Positions 32,064 to 39,316 of a stretch of DNA of 64,000 nt are shown piece by piece. The translations under genes were made by a program, and so were the position numbers. Under the pieces are notes generated by a model. That model had not been told where the DNA came from. It worked only from the letters and a program-made list of their open reading frames with translations, and made no database searches. The stretch covers positions 1,145,540-1,209,539 of the forward strand of contig NZ_RDBL01000013.1 in the NCBI RefSeq assembly GCF_008042035.1, written 5' to 3'. This DNA comes from Streptomyces sp. col6 (GTDB taxonomy: Bacteria; Actinomycetota; Actinomycetes; Streptomycetales; Streptomycetaceae). Each line of letters opens with the position of its first letter. Within the stretch, counting starts at the first letter, position 1.

Positions 32064-32228
32064 ATGGCGCACATCCAGAGCACCACCCGCATCCCCGCCC
32101 TGTGGACCGTGGCCTACGGCCCGCACCGCCCCCTCCCGGTCAGGCTGCTGGCCCGCACCCTCCTGCGGGTGCGGGCCTTCGCCCGCGAACTGGCCCTGGC
32201 CGACCACGTACCGTACGGGGGCTATTGA
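32064..32228 (+). CDS. Putative small protein divergent from LysR
   Basis: A 54-codon frame starting MAHIQSTTRIPALWTVAYG and ending ALADHVPYGGY, basic in the middle (LPVRLLARTLLRVRAFARELA). Its position opposite a LysR gene and codons rich in third-position G/C support translation, but there is no clear ribosome-binding site or known family. A perfect 10-bp stem with a 6-base loop (32151-32160 with 32167-32176) lies inside the frame and could instead indicate a non-coding RNA or terminator. It is convergent with the acyl-CoA dehydrogenase, four bases apart. Confidence 0.45.
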   Translation: MAHIQSTTRIPALWTVAYGPHRPLPVRLLARTLLRVRAFARELALADHVPYGGY

Positions 32229-32232
32229 AGCG

Positions 32233-33447
32233 CTACAGGTACTTCTTGATCTCCCGCCGGGCCAGCGAGCGCTGGTGCACCTCGTCCGGGCCGTCCGCCA
32301 GCCGCAGGGTGCGGGCCGAGGCCCACAGCTCGGCCAGCGGGAAGTCCTGGCTGACCCCGCCCGCGCCGTGCAGCTGCACCGCCTGGTCGAGGATGGCGAC
32401 CACCGCACGCGGGGTCGCGATCTTGATGGACTGGATCTCCGTGTGCGCGCCCCGGTTGCCGACGGTGTCCATCAGCCAGGCCGTCTTCAGCACCAGCAGC
32501 CGCAGCTGCTCCACGGTGACGCGGGCGTCCGCGATCCAGTTCTGCACGACGCCCTGCTGGGCGAGCGGCTTGCCGAACGCGGTACGGGAGACCGCGCGCC
32601 GGCACATCAGCTCGATGGCGCGCTCCGCCATCCCGATGAGCCGCATGCAGTGGTGGATGCGCCCCGGACCCAGCCGCGCCTGGGCGATGGCGAAGCCGCC
32701 GCCCTCCTCGCCGATCAGGTTCGCCGCCGGCACCCGCACATCGTCGAACACGACCTCAGCGTGGCCGCCGTGCCAGTGGTCCTCGTAGCCGTACACCTGC
32801 ATGGCGCGTTTCACCGTCAGACCGGGGGTGTCCCGGGGGACGAGGATCTGCGACTGCTGGCGGCGGATGTCCGCGCCGTCCGGGTCGGTCTTGCCCATCA
32901 CGATGAAGATCTCGCAGTCCGGGTTCATCGCCCCGGAGATGTACCACTTGCGGCCGTTGATGACGTAGTCACCGCCGTCGCGGGTGATCCGGGTCTCGAT
33001 GTTGGTCGCGTCCGAGGAGGCGACCTCCGGTTCCGTCATCGCGAACGCCGAACGGATCTCCCCGGCCAGCAGGGGTTCCAGCCACCGCTTCTTCTGCTCG
33101 TCGGTGCCGAACTCGGCCAGCACCTCCATGTTCCCTGTGTCCGGCGCCGCGCAGTTGGTCGCGGTCGGCGCCAGACGCGGCGAGCGCCCGGTGATCTCGG
33201 CCAGCGGCGCGTACTGGAGGTTGCTCAGCCCGGCCCCGTGCTCGGTCCCCGGCAGGAAGAGGTTCCACAGGCCCTGCCGGCGGGCCTCCGCCTTCAGGTC
33301 CTCCACGATCCGCGGCGTCTGCCAGGGCGAGTCCAGCCCGGCGCGCTGCTCGTCCGCGATCCGCTCGGCCGGGTAGACGTGCTCGTCCATGAAGGCGAGC
33401 AGCCGGGTGCGCAGCTCCTCGGTACGGGCGTCGAATGCGAAGTCCAT
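32233..33447 (-). CDS. Acyl-CoA dehydrogenase (ACAD10/11-like)
   Basis: 404 residues. Landmarks are FAMTEPEVASSDATNIETRI, NGRKWYISGAMNPDC, VYGYEDHWHGGHAEVVFDDVRVP, SRTAFGKPLAQQG and QLHGAGGVSQDFPLAELWASARTLRLADGPDEVH. The pattern matches the ACAD10/ACAD11-like group, and the preceding gene is the phosphotransferase usually paired with that group. In the animal ACAD10/11 enzymes a kinase domain and this dehydrogenase domain act together on 4-hydroxyacyl-CoAs; the bacterial pair may do the same. ATG 33447 starts eight bases behind the kinase stop. Confidence 0.92.
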   Translation of the reverse strand: MDFAFDARTEELRTRLLAFMDEHVYPAERIADEQRAGLDSPWQTPRIVEDLKAEARRQGLWNLFLPGTEHGAGLSNLQYAPLAEITGRSPRLAPTATNCAAPDTGNMEVLAEFGTDEQKKRWLEPLLAGEIRSAFAMTEPEVASSDATNIETRITRDGGDYVINGRKWYISGAMNPDCEIFIVMGKTDPDGADIRRQQSQILVPRDTPGLTVKRAMQVYGYEDHWHGGHAEVVFDDVRVPAANLIGEEGGGFAIAQARLGPGRIHHCMRLIGMAERAIELMCRRAVSRTAFGKPLAQQGVVQNWIADARVTVEQLRLLVLKTAWLMDTVGNRGAHTEIQSIKIATPRAVVAILDQAVQLHGAGGVSQDFPLAELWASARTLRLADGPDEVHQRSLARREIKKYL

Positions 33448-33455
33448 GGGGTGGT

Positions 33456-34478
33456 TCAGCCTTCCTGGAGGGTGGTGAGGCCGTGCTCGATGAAGACGGG
33501 GACGAGGTCGCCGATGCGGTCGAAGCCGCCGCCGACCGTCTGGCCGAGGGTGTAGCGGTAGTGGATGCCCTCCAGGATCACGGCGAGCTTGAACCACGCG
33601 AAGGCCGTGTACCAGGAGAGGGAGGAGGTGTCGCGGCCGGAGCGGGCGGCGTAGCGCTCGATCAGCTCGGCGGGGGTCGGATGGCCGGGCGCGCCGCTGG
33701 TCGTGGAGACCGGCGACTGCGGCAGGCCCAGGTCGGAGCTGTACATGACGAGCAGCCCGAGGTCTGTCAGCGGGTCGCCGAGCGTGGACATCTCCCAGTC
33801 CAGGACGGCCTTGATCTCGTCGTCGGCGCCGATCAGCGCGTTGTCCAGCCGGTAGTCGCCGTGCACCACGGTGGGCGCGGGGGAGACGGGCAGCTCCCGG
33901 CCGAGCGCGGCGTGCAGTTCGTCGATGCCGGGCAGCTCGCGGTTGCGGGAGGCGTCCAGCTGCTTGCCCCAGCGGCGCAGCTGCCGGTCGAGGAAGCCCT
34001 CGGGCCGCCCGAAGTCGCCGAGCCCGACGGCCTCGGGGTCCACGGCGTGCAGCTCGACGAGCGTGTCGACGAGCGCGAGGACCGCCGCGCGGGTGCGCTC
34101 CGGGCCGAGCGGGGCCAGCTGCTCGGCCGTGCGGTACGGCGTGCCCTCGACGTACTCCATGACATAGAACGGCGCGCCGATGACCGCGTCGTCCTCGCAG
34201 AGCAGCAGCGGCTCCGGGACCGGGACGGCCGTCGGGTGCAGGGCGCTGATCACCCGGTGCTCGCGCTTCATGTCGTGCGCGGTGGCCAGGACGTGCCCCA
34301 GCGGGGGCCGGCGGACGACCCAGTGGCCGGTCCCGTCGGTGACCACGTACGTCAGGTTCGACCGGCCGCCCTCCACGACGCGGGCGTCGAGCGGTCCGTT
34401 CACCAGTCCGGGACGCTCGCGGTCCAGGTGTCCGCGCAGCCGGTCGAGGTCGAGACCTGGCGGATGGACGTGGCTCAT
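33456..34478 (-). CDS. Aminoglycoside-phosphotransferase-family kinase (ACAD10/11 partner)
   Basis: 340 residues, APH/choline-kinase-like fold. Catalytic loop VVHGDYRLDNALIG and metal-binding Asp in AVLDWEMSTLGDPLTDLG are intact; the N-lobe has GGRSNLTYVV and WVVRRPP with the expected basic residue. It is unlikely to be an antibiotic-resistance enzyme: it is the first gene of a pair with an acyl-CoA dehydrogenase, a bacterial split version of ACAD10/11. There the kinase phosphorylates a 4-hydroxyacyl-CoA so that the dehydrogenase domain can complete loss of the hydroxyl. The palindromic TetR operator lies about 45 bp upstream of ATG 34478. Confidence 0.85.
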   Translation of the reverse strand: MSHVHPPGLDLDRLRGHLDRERPGLVNGPLDARVVEGGRSNLTYVVTDGTGHWVVRRPPLGHVLATAHDMKREHRVISALHPTAVPVPEPLLLCEDDAVIGAPFYVMEYVEGTPYRTAEQLAPLGPERTRAAVLALVDTLVELHAVDPEAVGLGDFGRPEGFLDRQLRRWGKQLDASRNRELPGIDELHAALGRELPVSPAPTVVHGDYRLDNALIGADDEIKAVLDWEMSTLGDPLTDLGLLVMYSSDLGLPQSPVSTTSGAPGHPTPAELIERYAARSGRDTSSLSWYTAFAWFKLAVILEGIHYRYTLGQTVGGGFDRIGDLVPVFIEHGLTTLQEG

Positions 34479-34517
34479 CGTGCGTACCTCCGGGGTGGGC
34501 GAACGGTCGCTCTCATG

Positions 34518-34539
34518 ATGCCGACCAGTCGGTATGTCG
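34518..34539. promoter_or_regulatory. Shared TetR operator before the kinase-dehydrogenase pair
   Basis: 34518-34535 is an almost perfect palindrome (ATGCCGACCAGTCGGTAT; arms CCGAC/GTCGG). Bases 34524-34539 are the exact reverse complement of 27993-28008, linking this promoter with the SDR/acyl-CoA ligase operon. Confidence 0.8.
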
Positions 34540-34619
34540 TCCAGTGCGTCCCCGGAACCGGATGAGGAGACTCCGGTCCCATCCGGGCCCCGGCTCTGGC
34601 GCTTAATCGCATCTCTGAA

Positions 34620-34625
34620 TAGGGT
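34620..34625 (+). promoter_or_regulatory. -10 element before the enolase-superfamily gene
   Basis: TAGGGT lies six bases before ATG 34632. It could start a leaderless message; AGGG at the same place could also serve as a weak ribosome site. Confidence 0.4.
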
Positions 34626-34631
34626 TCACGT

Positions 34632-35921
34632 ATGGATACCGCGCTGCTGATCGACGAAGTCCGGCTGACCCCGATCCTCATGGCCGACCCGCCCCTGCTC
34701 AACACCCAGGGCGTCCACCAGCCGTACACGCCCCGGCTCGTGGTGGAGGTCGTCACCCGGGGCGGGGTCACCGGAATCGGGGAGACCTACGGCGACGGCA
34801 AGTACCTGGAGCTCGCGGAGCCCCTGGCCGCCGCCCTGCCCGGACGGCCGGTCAGCGATGTGAACGGGCTGTTCGCCCTGGCCGACGAGGTGTGCGGTGA
34901 TTCACGGGCGGCCGACGAGCGGGTCGACGCGGGCGGGCTGCGCGGCGTCCAGACCGCCGACAAGCTGCGCCTCTCCGTGGTCTCCGGCTTCGAGGTGGCC
35001 TGCCTGGACGCGCTCGGCAAGACCCTCGGGCTGCCGGTGCACGCGCTGCTCGGCGGCAAGGTCCGCGACCGCGTGGAGTACAGCGCGTATCTCTTCTACC
35101 GCTGGGCCGGCCACCCGGAGGGCGGCGAGCGCGACGACTGGGGCGCGGCCCTCGACCCGGCCGGAGTCGTCGCCCAGGCCCGCCGCTTCGCCCGCGACCA
35201 CGGCTTCTCCTCCTTCAAGCTCAAGGGCGGCGTCCTCCCGCCCGACGAGGAGATCGCCGCCGTCCGCGCCCTCGCCGAGGCGTTCCCCGGACAGCCGCTG
35301 CGCCTCGACCCCAACGGCGCCTGGTCCGTGGAGACCTCGCTGTACGTCGCCGAGCAGCTGAAGGACGTACTCGAATACCTGGAGGACCCGGCGAGCGGCA
35401 CGGCGGCGATGGCCGCCGTCTCGGCGGGTACTGACGTGCCCCTGGCCACGAACATGTGCGTCACGACGCTCGCCGAGGTCCCCGAGGCGTTCGCCCGGGA
35501 CGCCGTCCAGGTCGTCCTGTCCGACCACCACTACTGGGGCGGACTGCACCGCACCCGCGAACTCGCCGCGATCTGCCGCGTCCACGGCGTCGGGCTCTCG
35601 ATGCACTCCAACACCCATCTGGGCATCAGCCTCGCCGCCATGACGCACGTCGCGGCCACCGTCCCCAACCTGGACTACGCCTGCGACAGCCACTACCCCT
35701 GGCAGACCGAGGACGTCATCACCACCCGCCACGTCTTCCGGGACGGGCACCTCGCCGTCTCCGACGCCCCCGGCCTCGGTGTCGAACTCGACCGGGACCG
35801 GCTCGCCGCCCTGCACCGCCGCTGGCTCGACGACGACGGCACCATGCGCGAACGCGACGACGCCGCCGCGATGCGCAAGGCCGAACCGGAGTGGCGCACC
35901 CCGTCGATCCCGCGCTGGTGA
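34632..35921 (+). CDS. Enolase-superfamily sugar-acid dehydratase (glucarate dehydratase-like)
   Basis: 429 residues, the size of glucarate dehydratases. Active-site landmarks of the mandelate-racemase/glucarate branch are present: the K-x-K motif in SSFKLKGGV, metal ligands Asp in RLDPNGAW, Glu in YLEDP and the next in LATNMCVT, catalytic His in SMHSNTHLG. Expected reaction is dehydration of D-glucarate or a related acid sugar to a 2-keto-3-deoxy acid. The assignment to glucarate rests on overall resemblance (NTQGVHQPYTPRLVVEVVT, YGDGKYL). It is monocistronic; the MDR gene starts 49 bp later and may be cotranscribed. Confidence 0.85.
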   Translation: MDTALLIDEVRLTPILMADPPLLNTQGVHQPYTPRLVVEVVTRGGVTGIGETYGDGKYLELAEPLAAALPGRPVSDVNGLFALADEVCGDSRAADERVDAGGLRGVQTADKLRLSVVSGFEVACLDALGKTLGLPVHALLGGKVRDRVEYSAYLFYRWAGHPEGGERDDWGAALDPAGVVAQARRFARDHGFSSFKLKGGVLPPDEEIAAVRALAEAFPGQPLRLDPNGAWSVETSLYVAEQLKDVLEYLEDPASGTAAMAAVSAGTDVPLATNMCVTTLAEVPEAFARDAVQVVLSDHHYWGGLHRTRELAAICRVHGVGLSMHSNTHLGISLAAMTHVAATVPNLDYACDSHYPWQTEDVITTRHVFRDGHLAVSDAPGLGVELDRDRLAALHRRWLDDDGTMRERDDAAAMRKAEPEWRTPSIPRW

Positions 35922-35970
35922 GCGCACCGGCCGAGTTGCGGGCGCACCGGCCCGCCGCGAGGGTCGGAGC

Positions 35971-36915
35971 ATGAAGGCGATCAGCTACAGCGGATTCGGC
36001 GACGAGAGTGTCCTGGAGTACGGCGAGCGGCCCGACCCGAAGGTCGGCCCCGACACCGTCCTGGTGAAGGTCCGGGCCGCCGCCGTGAACCCCGTCGACC
36101 GGGCCACCCGGGAAGGGAAGCTCGACGGCATCCTGGACACGGTCTTTCCGGTGATCCCCGGCTGGGACGTCTCCGGGGTCGTCGTCCAGCCCGGCATCGC
36201 CGTCGACGAGTTCGCGGTGGGCGACGAGGTCATCGGCTACGTCCGTGAGGACTTCCTGAGCCGGGGCACCTTCGCCGAGTACGTGGCCGCGCCCGTGCGC
36301 ACCCTCGCCCGCAAGCCGCTGCGCCTGAGCTTCGAGGAGGCGGCGGGCCTGCCGCTGGCCGGTCTCACCGCCTACCAGGTGCTCCACCGCACCCTGCGCG
36401 TCCAGGAGGGCGACACCGTCCTCGTCCACGCGGCGGCCGGCGGCGTCGGCTCGCTCGCCGTCCAGCTCGCCCGGCACGCTGGCTGCCGCGTCATCGGCAC
36501 CGCGAGCGAACGCAACCACGACCATCTGCGCACGCTCGGCGCGGAGCCCGTTGCGTACGGGGACGGGCTCGTGGACCGGCTGCGGGACCTGGCCCCCGAC
36601 GGCATCGACGCCGCCTTCGACACCGTGGGCGGGGACGCCCTGCGCGCCTCCGCCGAGACGCTGGCCCCCGGCGGACGTCTCGCCTCCATCGTGGACCCCG
36701 AGGTCTTCTCGTACGGCGGGCGCTACGCCTTCGTCCGGCCCGACGCCGACGACCTCGCGCATCTCGCGGAACTGGCCGAGCAGGGCATCGTCACGGTCCA
36801 CGTCGACCGGGTCTTTCCGCTGGCCGAGACGGCGGCGGCCCAGCGGCTGAACGCCGAGGGCCGGACGCGCGGCAAGATCGTCGTCACGGTGGACTGGGAC
36901 GCGCCGCAGGGCTGA
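35971..36915 (+). CDS. NADPH-dependent quinone oxidoreductase (MDR, zinc-free)
   Basis: 314 residues. The catalytic GroES-like domain lacks zinc-binding Cys (NPVDRATREGKLDGILDTVFPVIPGWDVSGVV); the cofactor loop is HAAAGGVGSLAVQLARHAGCRVIGTAS, where Ala-Ala-x-Gly-Gly-Val-Gly and the following Ser suit NADPH. Members reduce quinones or enones as a one- or two-electron defence. Start ATG 35971 (MKAISYSGFG) matches the family N-terminus. Convergent with the DUF202 pair, 14 bases apart. Confidence 0.9.
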   Translation: MKAISYSGFGDESVLEYGERPDPKVGPDTVLVKVRAAAVNPVDRATREGKLDGILDTVFPVIPGWDVSGVVVQPGIAVDEFAVGDEVIGYVREDFLSRGTFAEYVAAPVRTLARKPLRLSFEEAAGLPLAGLTAYQVLHRTLRVQEGDTVLVHAAAGGVGSLAVQLARHAGCRVIGTASERNHDHLRTLGAEPVAYGDGLVDRLRDLAPDGIDAAFDTVGGDALRASAETLAPGGRLASIVDPEVFSYGGRYAFVRPDADDLAHLAELAEQGIVTVHVDRVFPLAETAAAQRLNAEGRTRGKIVVTVDWDAPQG

Positions 36916-36929
36916 CGGGCCGCGGCCCG

Positions 36930-37241
36930 TCAGAACAGCATGGCCGCCGCGAACACCGCCAGTGCCACCACGCAGGCCGTGGCCATGAGCGCGCCCCCCG
37001 CCTCCATCGGACGCGGGCGGGCGCCGCCCATGCTCTGCACCCGGCGGTTGGCGACCCACAGGAACCCCACCCAGGCCAGCGCGCTCAGCGACAGCGCCAC
37101 GATCCCCGCGCCCGTCGCCCCGCCGTGCAGCGTCTGCCGTACGGCCAGCACCGCCGCCACCGTGCAGGACAGCGTCGTACGCCGCCACGCCAGGCGGGTC
37201 CGCTCCGGCTGGAGCCCCGGGTCGCGCTCCCCGGCGGTCAC
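36930..37241 (-). CDS. DUF202 membrane protein
   Basis: 103 residues, three membrane helices (TLSCTVAAVLAVRQTL, GIVALSLSALAWVGFLWVANRR, GGALMATACVVALAVFAAAMLF). The DUF202 N-terminal signature is ERTRLAWRRTTLS. The GTG start overlaps the stop of the preceding DUF202 gene by four bases (GTGA), so the two halves form a coupled pair and probably a heteromer. Function unknown. Confidence 0.85.
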   Translation of the reverse strand: MTAGERDPGLQPERTRLAWRRTTLSCTVAAVLAVRQTLHGGATGAGIVALSLSALAWVGFLWVANRRVQSMGGARPRPMEAGGALMATACVVALAVFAAAMLF

Positions 37242-37633
37242 CGGCCCTCCCAGCCGAAGAGGACCACCACCACCATCGCCACCGCCACCACGGCGACCAC
37301 GACGCTCAGCAGCGTCGGGAAACGGGAGACCGGCAGATCCTCACCCCGCCGCATCGCCCGCTCGCACCGCACCCAGTGGTTGACCGCCCGCAGCGCGCAC
37401 AGCACACCGGCGGCCAGCAGCGCGAGCGCCAGACCGGCCCGCACCCCCCACGACAGCTCCGGCAGGAACTGGTCGACCGCGAAGCCCCCGCCGATCAGCG
37501 CCAGCGCCGTCCGGATCCACGCGAGGAACGTCCGCTCGTTGGCGAGCGAGAAGCGGTAGTCGGGGGTGTCGCCCTCGTCGCGGATGCGTTCCGGCGCGAA
37601 CCACAGCCGCACACTCTGCACGAATTCGTTCAC
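37238..37633 (-). CDS. YidH/DUF202 membrane protein
   Basis: 131 residues, three membrane helices, with the YidH signature YRFSLANERTFLAWIRTALALIGGG. First gene of a two-gene unit with another DUF202 protein. Such pairs are widespread in actinobacteria; biochemical role is unknown. Confidence 0.88.
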   Translation of the reverse strand: MNEFVQSVRLWFAPERIRDEGDTPDYRFSLANERTFLAWIRTALALIGGGFAVDQFLPELSWGVRAGLALALLAAGVLCALRAVNHWVRCERAMRRGEDLPVSRFPTLLSVVVAVVAVAMVVVVLFGWEGR

Positions 37634-37661
37634 GCGTGGACCTTATCCGCCGGTTTTCCGT

Positions 37662-38201
37662 TCACGAAGCGTCCCGCAGCGCCCGCAGTCGCCGGTAGCA
37701 GTCGAGGCCGTCCGGCACCCACAGCCAGTCGTCGATGCGCCGCTCCAGCTCCTCGTCGTCCAGGAAGGTGTGCCAGGCGACCTCCTCCACCTGCGGCCGC
37801 ACCGGCAGCTCGCACCTGACCCGGTAGACGGACGACCACCAGGCGTGCCGGCCGTCCTCGTACAGGAACTTGAACAGCGGCTCCGGGCGGGGGAGCCCCG
37901 AGACGCCCAGCTCCTCCTCGGCCTCCCGCAGCGCCGCGTCCTCGTAGCTCTCGCCCGCGCCGACCACCCCGCCGACGAACATGTCGTAGTGCGAGGGGAA
38001 CACCAGCTTGGTCGCGGTCCTGCGGTGCACGAAGACGCGGCCCTCGGCGTCCCGTGCCTCGATGAAGACGCAGCGGTGGCGCAGGCCCCGGGCGGTCGCC
38101 TCGCCGCGCGGAGCCTGCCCCACGACCACGTCGTTCTCGTCGACGATGTCCAGGATCTCGTCGGAAGGGTTCATGTCCGCGGAAGGGTTCATGTCCGCCA
38201 T
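37662..38201 (-). CDS. NUDIX hydrolase (YfcD-like)
   Basis: About 179 residues. The NUDIX box is complete (G-x5-E-x7-REAEEELG in GVVGAGESYEDAALREAEEELGV); the N-terminal part (DEILDIVDENDVVVGQAPRGEATARGLRHRCVFIEARDAEGRVFVHRRTATK) resembles the YfcD/IPP-isomerase-like branch. Substrate is unknown, probably a nucleoside-diphosphate derivative. Start is ambiguous because an 18-bp tandem duplication copies the start region: ATGs at 38201, 38192 and 38174 give MADMNPS, MNPSADM and MNPSDE. Gene is alone on this strand. Confidence 0.88.
   Translation of the reverse strand: MADMNPSADMNPSDEILDIVDENDVVVGQAPRGEATARGLRHRCVFIEARDAEGRVFVHRRTATKLVFPSHYDMFVGGVVGAGESYEDAALREAEEELGVSGLPRPEPLFKFLYEDGRHAWWSSVYRVRCELPVRPQVEEVAWHTFLDDEELERRIDDWLWVPDGLDCYRRLRALRDAS
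38163..38198. repeat. 18-bp tandem duplication over a translation start
   Basis: GGAAGGGTTCATGTCCGC occurs twice without mismatch (38163-38180, 38181-38198). On the - strand each copy encodes ADMNPS and an ATG, so the NUDIX gene has duplicated start codons. Confidence 0.95.
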
Positions 38202-38241
38202 CCAACAGCAGACCCCCGGCACCCCGCCGGGCCCGGGGCTC

Positions 38242-39126
38242 TCAGCGCTGCTGGAGGCTGTGCGTACCGCGCCGCACCGGCCCCTCCGGCATCGCCGGAT
38301 GCAGGCCCAGCAGCACGATCCCGGTCACGATCGCCGCGAGCCCGACGGCCTGCCAGGCCAGCGCGCCCGTGTCGGTCCGCACCTGGTCGCCCATGAACCC
38401 GATCCCGCAGGCGATCCCGGCCAGCGGCTGGGCGGCCGTCAGGGCGGGCAGCGACATCCGCAGCGGCCCCGTCTCGAAGGCGGACTGCACCAGCAGCAGC
38501 CCCGTCACCCCGAGCACCAGCACCGCGTACGGCTGCCAGGACGTCATCAGGCCCGCCCAGCCGCCCTCCGAGAAGCGCTGCCCGCTGACCCGGGTCAGCG
38601 CGTCCTGCAATCCGTACAGCAGCCCGGCCGCCACCGCGAGCAGCGCCGGGGACGCGGTGGACCGGCGGCGCTTGGCGAACGCGGTGAGCAGCAGGGCGAG
38701 CCCGGCCACCACGCCCACGACCAGCCAGTGCCGCAGCGGACTGGACTCCGCCCGGCCGCCCTGCGGCTGGCCCGCCAGCAGGAACGCGGCGACCCCGCCG
38801 GCCAGCAGCCAGAGCCCCGCCCAGCCCTGCCGGCCGAGCCGCTGGCCGGTGCGGTGCCGGGACAGGGCCATCGCGAAGAGCAGATTGGTCGCCAGGAGCG
38901 GTTCGACGAGGGAGACCTCACCCTTGCCGAGCGCCAGCGCGCCCAGCACCATCCCGCACACCATGAGGCCGATGCCGGCCAGCCAGCTGCGCACCTTCAT
39001 CAGGTCGAGCAGCAGCCGGAACGTCAGATAGTCGCGCTTGGGCGCGTGCGCGGCGGCGGCCTGCTGGAGCACGAAGCCGAAGCCCAGGCAGCAGGCGGCA
39101 GCCACGGCGAGCACGAGGACCAGCAC
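38242..39126 (-). CDS. DMT/EamA-like multidrug or metabolite transporter
   Basis: 294 residues with about nine membrane helices (LVLAVAAACCLGFGFVLQQAAA, SWLAGIGLMVCGMVLGALALG, EPLLATNLLFAMALS, GWAGLWLLAGGVAAFLLAG, ...). It resembles the single-protein DMT transporters annotated in streptomycetes. GTG 39126 is preferred over GTG 39132 because GGAG then has an 8-base spacing rather than two. Substrate unknown. Confidence 0.8.
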   Translation of the reverse strand: MLVLVLAVAAACCLGFGFVLQQAAAAHAPKRDYLTFRLLLDLMKVRSWLAGIGLMVCGMVLGALALGKGEVSLVEPLLATNLLFAMALSRHRTGQRLGRQGWAGLWLLAGGVAAFLLAGQPQGGRAESSPLRHWLVVGVVAGLALLLTAFAKRRRSTASPALLAVAAGLLYGLQDALTRVSGQRFSEGGWAGLMTSWQPYAVLVLGVTGLLLVQSAFETGPLRMSLPALTAAQPLAGIACGIGFMGDQVRTDTGALAWQAVGLAAIVTGIVLLGLHPAMPEGPVRRGTHSLQQR

Positions 39127-39316
39127 CGACACGTCTCCACCCCACGTCAGGCCGGAAGAGGGTGATGTGGTTCGACGATAGCGCCTGCCCCCGGCCGGTG
39201 CGGGGACAGCGCGGCCGACCGGGCGGTTGACGCGGGGACGGGCGGTGCCGAAGATCTGACGCACCAGTAACTTCGCGCGCCCCGACGAGGCGCGAGCCCC
39301 GACAAGGATGGAAGCC

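Noticed and set aside
33456..34478. Aminoglycoside resistance gene
   Set aside because: The APH fold is present, but pairing with an ACAD10/11-like dehydrogenase and a fatty-acid-type TetR operator indicates metabolism.
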